Positions 45,201 to 55,979 of a stretch of DNA of 64,000 nucleotides are shown here, piece after piece. Position 1 is the stretch's first letter. Each line of letters begins with the position of its first letter. The notes under the pieces are model-generated. The model did no database searches and was not told the DNA's origin. It saw only the letters and a program-made list of their open reading frames with translations. Origin of the DNA: Athripsodes cinereus (taxonomy: Eukaryota; Arthropoda; Insecta; Trichoptera; Leptoceridae); the NCBI GenBank assembly GCA_947579605.1, contig OX388319.1, positions 17,063,447-17,127,446 of the forward strand, in the 5' to 3' direction. The position numbers and the translations under genes are program-made.

Positions 45201-46919
45201 TGCTTTTGTTGAGTTGAGATGAACAGATTGGATAATTGTTTCCCAACCTTCTTTATGCCATGCCCCACCGTAATCTTTTCAAAAGTCATATGCCCCATCA
45301 GCCTCTTTTTTAATTAAACAGTTGGTAAATTTTCAATAAAAAGTGGAAGCGCAGAGTCTCACCTCTGAGGCTTGATGCCCCACTTTGGGAGACACTGAAC
45401 TAGATGGTTGAATGATCTAGAATGAATCATTAGATTGAAATGGATGTAATCAGGATAGATATGTGGAAGATCAAATGGGAGGCGTAATCCCAACAATGGA
45501 TACAAAACCGTTTAAGTTGGCGATGATGACAATCATCTTGATAAATTATTTTATGCAACAGTTTTATATGCCAATTAAAAATTTAACAAAAAATACTTAC
45601 AAAATCAGAGCTTGTTTGAGAACTTGTTGTTAATGGTTCTATTCTGAAGTGAGTGGATGTGGATTGTCCCAATGTTGATTCCTCTAATAAACTCTCACCT
45701 CTGAGGCGTGATGCCCCACCTTGGGAGACACTGAACTAGATAGTTGAATGATATAGAATGAATCATTAGATGTGATTGTATGTGAATCATGTGTATGATG
45801 TAATGATGTGAATCAATGAAGTGGATGTAATCAGGATAGATATGTGGAAGATCAAAAGGGAGCCCTAATCCCAACAATGGATACAAAACCGTTTATGTTG
45901 GCGATGACGACAATCATCTTAATAAATTATTTTATGCAACAGTTTTATATGCCAATTAAAAATTAAACAAAAAATACTTACAAAATCAGAGCTTGTTTGA
46001 GAACTTGTTGTTAATGGTTCTACTCTGAAGTGAGTGGATGTGGATTGTCCCAATGTTGATTCCTCTAATAAACACTCTAATGTCACTTTTACGGGTGTTG
46101 ATTGGCCTGATGTTGATGGCTGAAATGTCGATACAGGAGTCACCTTTGTAGGTGTCGATTGCCCTGTTTTGGACGGTCGAAAGGAGGAGTTTAGTTCTGA
46201 TGTATGTGTTAAGTCAAACTCCTAAAAGGACAAATTAAAATGACTTTTTCTTTCGTTTTGATATTAACTTAGTATCAAGACACTGTATTAAATTTAAAAA
46301 ATAAATAAATTGAAGGGGTTATAACACACCGTATTAAGGTTGGTACCACCGTCTAACTTCCACTGCAACCAAAATTTTCTGAAACGTGCCCTTTCTCCCA
46401 CAAGTGGAAAGAGCTCTGTTATATCTTGCTCATTCAATATCAATAAGGTATCAGTGTCAATTTTATTTTCTGTGGGAAAACATAAGGAATTTATTAAGTT
46501 TAGGTCAACGCATCAAAACTTCAATAATTTTGAATTATTTTTACGTAGTATTATATCTGGGAATAACAATGCAGTATAATATTGTGGATTTATTAAGCAC
46601 ACAATTATTTATTTACTTTTTTCGTACTCGTTTGACGTCACAAGTACTTAAATTTTTACGTTACACTGATTTCTAGATTAGGTTAGTTAGGTAGTCTGGT
46701 GTTTTTTGTGCAAAAGCATATTTATTGGCAATCATTTCATTAACATAACATTTCTTGAGTGAAACAATATAATTACGAGAATATAAGTAGAAATAAATAA
46801 AAATTGCACAATAAATTAAAACAATATGACAAACAAATAAATTATGGTAGGTACTTACTACTGAATACTTCTACTTTATCCTCAAATCCCCAGGACTTTA
46901 ACAACTCAAAAAGAGACAT
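42290..46919 (-). CDS. Seven-exon companion gene of the CACTA-like element, SAM-like domain, ~557 aa
   Basis: Reconstructed from GT-AG sites that keep one frame throughout: 46919-46859, 46469-46330, 46221-45982, 44875-44470, 44348-44170, 43178-43013 and 42771-42290, with the stop at 42290-42292. Donors include GTAAGT (four times), GTAAGC, GTGTGT and GTATTT; acceptors include CCCACAG, CTTTTAG and GTTCTAG. Residues 1-67 resemble a sterile alpha motif: MSLFELLKSWGFEDKVEVF, then IDTDTLLILNEQDITELFPL and VGERARF. Exon 3 is a Ser/Thr/Gln-rich linker with STxGQSTP repeats. Exon 4 (LSGRKILDLAAANNGYIDGG) and exon 7 (QPSIFTVENNVSFFVLDRT) look like conserved domains that I cannot name. It may act like TnpA as a partner or regulator binding the ends. 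The total coding length, 1674 nt, is a multiple of three. Confidence 0.72.
43238..43433. repeat. Long hairpin, ~79-bp arms
   Basis: Left arm TGATTTTAAAACACTGTATA...CTACTTGGCATCA (43238-43316) and its inverse at 43355-43433. The loop contains TCATCAGGAGGA twice. Arms are nearly identical. Confidence 0.9.
43620..43862. other. GC-rich island inside the LINE 3' UTR copy
   Basis: Rich in C runs on the plus strand (CACCCCACAAAGC, CCCCTCACCCCGCC), flanked by sequence continuous in the 61595-62020 copy, which lacks it. Open frames here on both strands reflect composition, not a gene. Confidence 0.7.
45355..46074. repeat. ~350-370-bp tandem duplication covering part of exon 3
   Basis: Unit 1 (45355-45704) and unit 2 (45705-46074) share TCTCACCTCTGAGGC-TGATG, GGAGACACTGAACTAGAT and the exon 3 end with its GTAAGT donor. 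Unit 2 has a ~50-bp ATGTGAATCATG-type expansion. The duplicated exon end at 45602-45700 could be an alternative exon or a spliced-out relic. Confidence 0.88.
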
Positions 46920-47434
46920 ATCTTTGTTCACAAGCACGACACACTAACTCCACGGCCAGGAGAACAATAAATTCACACTTTCTCTTAAATAACTTAGATT
47001 AGAAATCGTTGCAACGCAATATTTTTTTTACGACCCTTTCATTGTTTGTATTGTATACATACACCGAAAAATGACAGAAAAAACGGAAACGAAGTTTACG
47101 AAGTAACGGACGTAAGTAAACGGACGTGCCAACGCAATTTTTACTTTATTGTCTTTTATGATAAGATCACTTTTTAAATTAATAGAGAAATACTCTTTAA
47201 ACCCACTAGCGCCATATGGATGTTTAGTTCACTAAAATGTGGGTAAGAGCCAAATAATTTCTAAAGGTATCCTTAAATGTATTAGTACGCAATACTATTA
47301 ACTTAAGTTGTTAGTACACGCCGACAAATTTACTGTTAAGGCAATATTGAATTATTGTTTGCGTCTTATTATATCAATAGTAAGGCGGGCAAAATAATTT
47401 ATTGTGATAGATCAATTGAATTTGGAGATGTACC

Positions 47435-47445
47435 TTTTCTCAGTG
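47435..47445. repeat. Right terminal inverted repeat
   Basis: TTTTCTCAGTG, inverse of the left end, followed by TA. It lies about 520 bp upstream of the companion gene's ATG, so the promoter should fall in 46920-47445. Confidence 0.9.
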
Positions 47446-47447
47446 TA

Positions 47448-48029
47448 ATACCCCTCCATTTAGCTAATATCCAGTTCAAGTAATCAATGCGGCAAATACC
47501 TTGAAATGCCTGCCACAGATGTGGGTGAAATACTTTTGTACAAATTACCCTCAAAACCAGGTAAAAGAAAAAAGTTCTACTGCAATATTTTATTTCAACA
47601 CCGGTAGATGCAATTACAAATTATCCTGAAAAATGTATTTCTGCTGCAGAACATAATTACATGCTTAAATGTTTACATTATGTTACGGATTTAAGAAACG
47701 GTTTTCAAAAAAACGAACAGCAAAAAAGGTTTTTTTTTTACCTTAAGATATTGGAATGTGGCAAAAAGTTAAATCAATAGATCCCTAAGCCGAAATCTGA
47801 TATTTTGAAACACACGCGAATGAATAAAAATCTGTTCTTGAGTCGGATTAATGAACTTATTCATATCCTATTTCATCGGGAAATCAAATGGGAACATTGA
47901 AGTACGATCCACTTGGAATAAAATTTATTCCGTACAAAAATTGTGAGTATGGGCGTAAGAATTTCAAACAAACAATAATTGGTCACATCGATCCTTGTAT
48001 AAGACTTAGAAGGCAGATTTCTTACACGA
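47448..48029. other. No gene recognised
   Basis: Unique-looking AT-rich flank of the transposon. Confidence 0.45.
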
Positions 48030-48135
48030 TGGTCTGACAACATTAAAAGAAACGCTGGTAACTGGTAAAAGAAAGCTCAGAATAGCTTTGCCTGGGAGGC
48101 TTATGTTCAGCAGTGGAAAGGATGTATAAGTAAAA
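48030..48135 (+). pseudogene. Non-LTR retrotransposon C-terminal fragment
   Basis: Plus strand encodes TRWSDNIKRNAGNW, a stop, KKAQNSFAWEAYVQQWKG. This is the RWSDDIKR...AQDR..W...EAYVQQW signature of insect LINE proteins, with one in-frame stop. Confidence 0.8.
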
Positions 48136-49660
48136 GTAGGTAGTAATCTATGTATATATTATTATGTGTCACTATGAAACGCTTAAGTACATACAGCTTT
48201 CATGTATGAACAACAATAATTTAGATGTTGGCAGATTGCCACGTTGGTTGTCGTCTAAAAATGTTGCGACTTACACAAGTAAAAGTCAGAAAACATCTGT
48301 CTTCTTGTATTATATTAAGTAGCTACCTACGATTCATAATATTATACACAGCCTATAATGTATTATATTATGTACGTGCGTATGTTTTGAAGTTATCTTG
48401 AATAAATGAATCCATAAATTATTTTAATCAATTAAAGAAGTTTAGCCAGAACAATATCTACACATAAAGTTGTCAAATCGTCATTGAAATTTATAAGAGA
48501 ATTTCAAAGCTTTTTGTATGCCGCCTGTTAATTAATTTAACAAAGTATGTGTTGCGAAAAAAATAGTTACCAGTTCAATTCCTATTCGGTGGAAATACCA
48601 AATAATATGACGTTATCTAAACCTTGTTATATGTTTTATGTATTAAATAAACGTTTCTATTTAAGTTTACCGAGCTTTTATGATTATTAAAAATAACGAT
48701 TTCAACATACAAAATGAACAAAAAGAAAAAACTTAAAGCTGCACAGGAACAATAAAACTTTTTTAAATATTTATTTAAGAAATAAAGGAGCTTTAAATCA
48801 AAGTGTATACTATGTTCATTGATCTTAATTAACCATCATGACATCATCCACAATTGGAGCACCCATTGAATTGTATTAAGTATAGACCTTTTTTCACGAA
48901 GTCTGTGCTTCGATGGAAATATAAATACGTCACTACACATATTTATAATCACATTAAATTGCATTTAACATTAATGTATATGTACTACAAACAAATAATA
49001 TTATTAATGTGTTGAAAAAATATAAATATCTCTCCCTAACTACATAGTATTAGTAGTAATATCGTTATTATTATTATTATTTCTTGTTCTGGTAAATTAT
49101 TTTTAATATCCTCATCCCTTTCCCGTACAACCACCACCACGACACGCTTTGATTCCGATATACATTTTTAATGATTTCCGCCCTCCCAACTTGTCCGTTC
49201 AACAACCGCCGAATGTGTCTACAAAGTAATTTGTGAATATATTTTGAAAAATGTGTTGCCAGCTCTTACTGCTAACGTTTCCCTACTACTAATGACGTCA
49301 TCAATAATTAAATAGCAACACTATGTACTGTACCGCATCGGGCAACATTTTTTAATTATATTTTGTTTAAACCGTATTCATTTATTTTGTTACATCTTAA
49401 GCTATTAAACATTTACTGTAGTTTTATTCTATTTATGCACCTCAGTCACTGTTGTCAAATGTCTGGTCTTAATTCTAATAACAGATATTAGTATAGTACA
49501 TAAAAACAAACATTTTCTTACCGGAAGTGATGTTGATCAAGTTCTGAATGTTTCGAGCCTTCAATCTACGAAAATTGTTCTGTGAATGGAAAACTGTTTG
49601 ACAAATTATTTATTGGTGAAAATCTAAACACTCTTTTTATTTTCCGATAAAAAAAGTATA
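48136..49660. other. No gene recognised
   Basis: AT-rich spacer; nothing supportable beyond short ATT runs near 49060. Confidence 0.45.
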
Positions 49661-49664
49661 TTAT

Positions 49665-49805
49665 CGTGGTTAAATGGAAGAAACCACTTCATAGTGATAA
49701 TCTTGCTACTCCATATCGTCCTAGTATTTTGAATTTTATATTGTTTTGTTGACACTGTCATATTATTATGTCATATGATGTGCAAAAAGAATAAAACAAA
49801 GAAAT
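49665..49805 (+). repeat. LINE-type 3' end, hairpin/AAAT-tail family
   Basis: CGTGGTTAAATGGAAGAAAC, TAGTGATAATCTTGC and ATGTGCAAAAAGAATAAAAC align with 31050-31205. More diverged. Confidence 0.65.
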
Positions 49806-49810
49806 ACCAA

Positions 49811-51495
49811 TATATTTCATATAGATAAACAAACATAATAAATTTAATTTTTTTATATAGGTATAAAAAAATCGGCAGGCTTAACAAAAATAAAAAGTAA
49901 CTGAAATGACGGCATTTTATCATCTCAAGCATTTAAGACAGAGACTATGGGTGAATACTGTATATGTACTGTGAGTAAAGGTACTAAATTACTTTTGCAT
50001 TAAAAATATAGATCGAAACACCATAATTATATATTATTCATCTATGTATAACAAACATAATGTATATGAAAAGGTAAGGTTTTTTTATATAATATATTGT
50101 GCATGAAATCTATAAAGTAAACTGAATTCATTCAGGGGTAGTAAGCACAAAGATGAAATATCATTAACCTAAAAGCACCTTTGAAAAGGCATGATATAAT
50201 TCACACAGCATGTTTCGTAAACAACATCCACACACATCATACAAGCATACACTAGAAATAAGGAATACAATATAGGGTGGTTAAACTCGAGGCTTACACA
50301 TTTCGTCAAAAATTTTGATTCAATGCTAAAAATTGCATACTTCGACGAGAGTCTACAAAGGTTACGTTCCATTCATCGTTTTTTAGGAGGGTTTAATGTT
50401 TCTTTTTTTCGTGAGTGATGTAACTTTTATATGGAAAAAGTTTCAAACCTTTTTCACCAATGATGCTTGACCATTTTCATGTAAAATTTATAAAAGCGAT
50501 TGAGCTTTGTTACAAAATTAGACTCATCTAAAAAAGGGTGCTGGTGTGAAATACTCGAAAATATTTTTTTCCAAATGAACCAAGATTTTTAAACATTTTT
50601 GCTGTAGAAAAACTGATATTCCGAATCAAAAAGTTTCGAAAATAATATTTTGTTGGCATTTATTTTGTATTATTCCATTTAAATGAAAAAATAATTGAGT
50701 TTTATTAAGAATTTTGTTAGTCATTATACCAAGTTTTTGACTTGTAATATCTTTACAAATAAAGAAAAGAATATATTTGAATTTCTTCACATTTTATGCC
50801 ACATTAATTAAAATGTAGTCTCAATGGAGCAAATTAAAACGAAAAATTCGTAGTATACCTGCTGATAAAAATTATTGTCTACCTCTAAGCTAGCCATACT
50901 GTACTTGCGTGTATATTTCAACACACAACACATGTTCTTCTCGTTACTATAGGCTTGATCCTGAATGGGTTTACAAATTGAAACAAATTACAGTAGCCCA
51001 TCTTCATAAACGTAATAAGAAACCTCTTTCTTTCTCAGTCTTTCAAACTATTATTTATACACATCAACAATGATAATATGAAACAAAATAATCATGAAAC
51101 AGAATTACATTGTTTTTTGTTGTTGTTTGTTTCAGTTCTTATTAAGCGTGTGTAAAATTAAAAATGGTTTTGTAGATTTTATTATCATTTTCTGTTACCA
51201 GTCGTGCCTGCTCTGCTAACATACTGAGTAGAAAATTATTCGACGTCAAAATTTTCAACATAATGTCTATCATTAGGTAGGAACATTAGGGTTAGTACAA
51301 CGTATACATATATATTATAAGCTGTAATTGTAAAACAGCCTAACCTAACCCTTACTATACCCGATGTTACCTCGAAGCGCTCATAGAAAACCATTTGCTT
51401 TCTCGTTTGTAGGTATTATAAGGTGAACAGGCGTGACCTAATGTAACTTTATATCTGTTTCATAAAAAGTTAATTGAAAGTTAAAAACGCATTAA
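49811..51495. other. No gene recognised
   Basis: AT-rich. The 50169-50372 frame has no domain. Confidence 0.45.
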
Positions 51496-51499
51496 ATAT

Positions 51500-51655
51500 G
51501 ATCGTCCTCCCACTTTTTTTATAAGTTTTCGTGGGTCCTGAATTCACTAAAAAAATTCAGCTATGAGGTGCCCGTTTAAATGCCTATTATATTATTGGCA
51601 CGATTAGGACGACCGGTTATAGTTAGTAACACCAAGGTTAGATATAATATGGTAG
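51500..51655 (+). repeat. SINE family A copy, diverged
   Basis: GTCCTCCCACTTTTTTTATA, AGTTTTCGTGGGTCCTG, TTCAGCTATGAGGTGCC, TTGGCACGATTAGGACGACC and a drifted ATATGGTAG end. Confidence 0.6.
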
Positions 51656-51824
51656 TGCAAATAAGTTAATAGAAAAAAATACATTATCAAAATGGAAGGA
51701 GGTAGCCAAATTCATAGATTTTTTTGCATAACAAGTGCAATAGCGCATACATTGATTTTTTCTTAAAATTTGTTTCTGAAAGTAATTTAACATAGCCACA
51801 ATATTTATATCAACTGTTTTGATT

Positions 51825-52160
51825 ATAAATATATACAATAAGTTGCAATCCACTGGATTGGTCTGCAACGAGTTTTTTTCTTCTCCATTCCTCCCTATTC
51901 TCAGCTCTACGTATGAGCCACAGTTCGTGTCCCGCTTCAGTTGGTCCATATACGCGTCTCTCAGTCGGCCTCTGCCATTTGTGCCTTCGGTCCTACCTTT
52001 CGCGATAGCGATGAGCAGTCCTGGGAGCCTGATATTGTGGCTAATCCAGTTAGCTCGTTGCTGACTGATTCTCTTAAGGAGTTTCCTTTTTTCGCCAACC
52101 CTGGTTAACACATCTACGTTTTCGACGTGTTCCAACCAATGAATCTTCAGCATGCGTCTG
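51825..52160 (-). pseudogene. Non-LTR retrotransposon C-terminal fragment
   Basis: Part of the minus frame 51638-52153: LKIHWLEHVEN, GEKRKLLKRISQQRANWISH, NIRLPGLL, AIAKGRTEGTNGRGRLRDAYMDQLK and NGEEKNSLQTNPVD. It resembles the RRANWIGH-I-R...GKR-x-RGRPR ends of insect LINE proteins. Truncated at both ends; the last ~60 codons are unrelated read-through. Confidence 0.65.
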
Positions 52161-52711
52161 TAGCACTGATTAACATAACACAGCGGGCATTGATTAACAT
52201 AATTAAAAAAAATGTTTTATATAAGTATCTTTAACCTCAATCCATTATTAATTATTCGATAGCGTATCACGCGTTATTTCCTCGTGGTAGAAAAAAAATC
52301 ACATATCACAGAGTGAAAATTTCAACCAATGAAAATATTTTATCTGTTAAAGTGTGAAAAGGTTTCATTTTCAAATCACAAAGTTTTTCAATTTCAAAGT
52401 TCCGTTTAGAGTACAAGGAACGCAGAAATATTAGTAGGTAGGTACTCGTAACAATACATGCATACATTGGTATATTACATGTATAATATGTAACTATGTG
52501 TGTGTCTGTGTTTACCCATGTTTCGTAGAAAACGATTGTCAGAAATATTCACGTTTACAAAATTTTGTATCCAAAAATATCCAAACCTATTTCCACGTTT
52601 ATAATACACATAAATGATACGGACTCAATTTTTTCAGTTGTATCAATATAATAGAGGATCCTACCTTTAACACTTCATGATGCGCGCGACATTATTTATA
52701 CTTATGTTTAT

Positions 52712-52950
52712 ACTGTACCATCAAGACATATCCCACAGGTGAGAAAGCCAGCAGATCAGCCGTGTGTTATAAACATACAAAATTTCCTCTCTGTGCCAAC
52801 AAAAATTAAAACATTTAAGATTATTGGCATACCTCAGTGCTGAATTTAAGATGTAAGTTTTTTTTTTATACATTTCCATTTTACCGAACACTCGAAAAAT
52901 TACGGATAAGACGAGGCGGCCTCTTCTTCATCGGGTGCTCCACGCGATTT
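52712..52950 (-). repeat. SINE family A copy
   Basis: TGTACCATCAAGACATATCC, CACAGGTGAGAAAGCCAGCA, CTCTCTGTGCCAACA, GCTGAATTTAAGATGTAA and CATCGGGTGCTCCACGCG: full length but diverged. Confidence 0.75.
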
Positions 52951-53019
52951 CTTCATCATACTTTTTTCAAATTTCAAGAAATATATTATTTTCCTATGTA
53001 TTTCTTTATAGGAACTAAT

Positions 53020-53780
53020 TATTTGTTCGGCTATTAATCCATTCGTTCGGCAAGAAAAAATCAGCATTTAAGTCATTTGCACAGCATACAATGTTTTCAT
53101 CGGCAATAAATAAAAAATAAGCGCAAAACTTGTTTTACAAACAAACTTGGTTATATCGGCAAATTAACAAATTTTAACAGCTTAATAAATACTCGCACAA
53201 CAAAATAATTAATTGACCATCAGAATTGTTATTTGAGCAGCAGAATTATTATTTGACCGGCAGAAAATATATACATATACAATATTTTTCACACACCGAT
53301 TTACCTTCGGATCCACATGAAGTTCTTGTGATTTCTTACCAAATTAATGATGACTACGAAAATAATGCCAGTTTTCGCTTTGCTATATTAACGAAATATC
53401 TAACTGAAATGTCGAAAAACGCTAGTGTCGTTCATTCAGATGCTACAAACATATAAAATCACATAAAAAGATGCTACATACAAAGATTTATTATTTGAAC
53501 AAGATTAAAAATTAAGCTTTCACAAGTTTAATTAAAATCAACTCACGGTTTGCTGCTCATTTATTTATTTTGCTGAACAAATTAATAATCATTATGCCGG
53601 TCAAATAATAATTTTGCCGGTCGATTAAATTTAGAGTTTTCCAATATCATATTTTTTGCAATAGAAATATAATATTCTCGCTGGGTATAAGTAGCGTATC
53701 AACATGATGTATTTGTCGGCAGAATACATTTTTCTGCTGAACATAACATCAATATTATGCTGATCGTTTAAATGATAGCC
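53020..53780. mobile_element. Putative MULE-like relic with motif-repeat ends
   Basis: The left side carries several copies of a ~20-bp motif near TTTGACCGGCAGAATTATTA (best at 53214-53270). The right side carries the same motif inverted (TTATGCCGGTCAAATAATAA and TTTTGCCGGTC at 53590-53630; TGCTGAAC and GCTGATCG nearby). The middle, 53280-53456, has a transposase-like coding fragment. Exact ends and target duplication are not visible. Confidence 0.5.
53283..53456 (+). pseudogene. MULE-transposase-like fragment
   Basis: The plus frame encodes FRFAILTKYLTEMSKNASVV, then HSDATNI and a stop. It resembles the strand around the first catalytic Asp of Mutator-like transposases (typically ...LL-x-x-Ax...HADATYK). 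Only ~55 codons survive and the remaining catalytic residues are absent. The similarity is judged by eye, so the family call is tentative. Confidence 0.4.
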
Positions 53781-53784
53781 TTTA

Positions 53785-54875
53785 TTTATTTGACAATTTG
53801 TACACACTTTGAAAGATTTTGAATGAAACGATGTGACTTCAGAAAATGTAATGGCAAACATATGGACCGAGTTCAAAATACAAAACAAAAAGACAATGAA
53901 TTGTTGCCTCAGTGATCAGTCAACCAAAATAATCAGAAAACACTCATTTGTAAATAGAATTGAAAAAACAATTAAAACAACTTAGTCAAACATTATTTAT
54001 TTAGGTATGTAGGTATCCTTTTTGCACATTACCATTATACAGCAGAGTTAACAAAACTATGTAAAACACATAGGTAAAGAATATTTATATAATATGCAGT
54101 TGCAAAATTATAATAGTAACTTGACATGAAGTGTTAAACACATATTGGATTTGTGCAAACGTGTAAAAAGGTAAACTTTATTTGCTTTTCAAAGACATAA
54201 TGGCTATATTAAAAATTGGCAACATTTTGCTTATTCGGTCTCTGTATTTTTTTGTAGCGTTTTCGTTTTTACTATTTTTATTATTGGTACAGTGGTTTGT
54301 GTTTTTAGGGCATGTCACGACAATATGTTTCCATATCCAAATGGAATACTTTTTTTTTTAATAAAAGTAATTTCATAAAGGTAAACAAAATATTATATTG
54401 TATCCAATTTTGTCATGATTTTTGTAGTCGCAAGCGAAACATTAATATCGAAATAGAGATTATAGACATTGTTTAAGATAATATAAATTTTTGCATTCCA
54501 GTATAATTCAGTTAAATTACTTCTATATTTATTGTTGATTGATTGATTTAGATGTTGATTTTAATGATGATGATTTTAAGTTTGACCAATAAGTGATAAT
54601 TAAGTTTTCGGAATTAACTAAAGAGTTCGTGTTTCTTTATTTAAATGCCATTTTGAACCATTCAAGTTTTTTTTGAAATATCAATGATTTTACGGAATTT
54701 TTGATTCTCAAAACTTGGGGTGTTCCTTTCACATGCTCTTCTTCTTCTTCTAATGGGTTTTTTACCCGTCATATTCGTATCTCAAGGCCCCGCAGCCATA
54801 AGATCGCGTCTTCCGCCCTAAACTTAGTGCTTGCAACCCGCCAACGCATGAATATTAAGGACACATGTTAATAAT
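53785..54875. other. No gene recognised
   Basis: AT-rich except a GC-richer patch at 54770-54850 (AGGCCCCGCAGCCATAAG) of unknown origin. Confidence 0.4.
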
Positions 54876-54879
54876 GGTT

Positions 54880-55195
54880 TATTTATTTATTTATTTTATT
54901 CTTCTTGCACATCATCATTCACATAACAAAATCAACAAATAAGTTTACATATTTGATATCAATAAAACACTGTTTTATTTTTCACTATTGATTTATTAAT
55001 ACTAGTGAAAAGTAAAACAGTGTTTTATTGATATCAAATATGTTTAAAATGTCTTTTCGCGATGTGAACACACAAACTCTAGATCATTTAAATAAGTTTA
55101 CATAAGAAAAAATGTGATGATTATGCATTGGCGAGATTTTCACTATTTAGTGATTTCTTCCATCTAACCACGACTAGAATTTGTGTTCACGGGTA
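54880..55195 (-). repeat. LINE-type 3' end with a nested palindromic insertion
   Basis: Minus-strand copy of the 31050 family: TTTATTTATTTATTTTATTC, TTCTTGCACATCATC at the start, GTGATGATTATGCA and GATTTCTTCCATCTAACCAC at the end. It is split by ~140 bp (about 54948-55087). AAATAAGTTTACATA occurs on both sides, consistent with a ~15-bp target duplication. Confidence 0.7.
54951..55039. repeat. Hairpin with ~37-bp arms
   Basis: ATTTGATATCAATAAAACAC...TTTCACTA and its inverse TAGTGAAAAGTAAAACAG...GATATCAAAT. It shares AAAACACTGT with the hairpin at 43238-43433. Confidence 0.9.
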
Positions 55196-55395
55196 TAACA
55201 AAACACCTTCTCGTTTGTTTTATTTGTCATAAAATTGGTTTGTTATAAAATTATTCATAGCTATTGACAACTACAAAAAACGTATCTTAAATCATTAAAA
55301 TTATGTAAAAAAACACGTTTTCTATAAAAAAATTCCATTGAAAAGAATCATTTAGATATAATATTATGAAGTTGTCATCTAGCGAGAAGATTATA

Positions 55396-55976
55396 AATAA
55401 TACTACAATTCAAATTGAATACTCTGATTTGATAAAAACCGTCTATCCGTAGACCGACCGAAGTGTCCTTTCTATGTCAATTAAATATATTAAGACACAC
55501 ACATGGATACCCCACCTCGTCGCTGAATTAAAAATGTGAAATATCTTATAAATGTTGTTTTACGAATACATAACTCTTACTACAATCTTAATAAATAATA
55601 CTACAATTCAAATTGAATACTCAGATTTGATAAAAACCGTCTATCCGTAGACCGACCGAAGTGTCCTTTCTATGTCAATTAAATATATTAAGACACACAC
55701 ATGGATAGCCCACCTCGTCGCTGAATTAAAAATGTGAAATATCTTATAAATGTTGTTTTACGAATACATAACTCTTACTACAATCTTAATAAATAATACT
55801 ACAATTCAAATTGAATACTCAGATTTGATAAAAACCGTCTATCCGTAGACCGACCGAAGTGTCCTTTCTATGTCAATTAAATATATTAAGACACACACAT
55901 GGATAGCCCACCTCGTCGCTGAATTAAAAATGTGAAATATCTTATAAATGTTGTTTTACGAATACATAACTCTTAC
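55396..55976. repeat. 198-bp tandem array, about 2.9 units
   Basis: TACTACAATTCAAATTGAAT starts at 55401, 55599 and 55797, an exact 198-bp period with only a few differences (CTCTGATTT versus CTCAGATTT; GGATACCCC versus GGATAGCCC). Each unit includes a SINE family A piece (GGATAGCCCACCTCGTCGCT, GAATTAAAAATGTGAAAT), so a SINE fragment was captured and amplified. Confidence 0.95.
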
Positions 55977-55979
55977 GAA

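Larger units (their letters stand above)
36184..47445 (-). mobile_element. Full-length CACTA/EnSpm-like DNA transposon, potentially autonomous
   Basis: Terminal inverted repeats are CACTGAGAAAA at 36184-36194 and its complement at 47435-47445, flanked on both sides by TA (36182-36183 and 47446-47447). A 2-bp duplication is also shown by the related MITE. Both genes lie on the minus strand, so the element starts at 47445. The first, a seven-exon gene with a SAM-like domain, spans 46919-42290. The second, an intronless 837-codon transposase, spans 42108-39595. About 3.4 kb of non-coding DNA follows, with a LINE insertion and degenerate tandem repeats. CACTG ends, a short duplication, a Tnp2-like transposase and a companion gene fit the CMC (CACTA) superfamily. 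Both reading frames are open, so the copy may still be active or recently was. Confidence 0.88.

Noticed and set aside
46340..46676. Plus-strand ORFs at the start of the transposon companion gene
   Set aside because: They are antisense to exon 2 and intron 1, whose minus-strand frame and splice sites are well supported.
36182..47448. 3-bp target duplication for the large element
   Set aside because: The third flanking base does not match as a direct repeat (TTA left, TAA right), while 2-bp TA does, and the MITE's empty site also shows 2 bp.
55396..55976. CRISPR-like array
   Set aside because: The 198-bp units are contiguous near-identical tandem repeats without spacers, in an insect-like genome.
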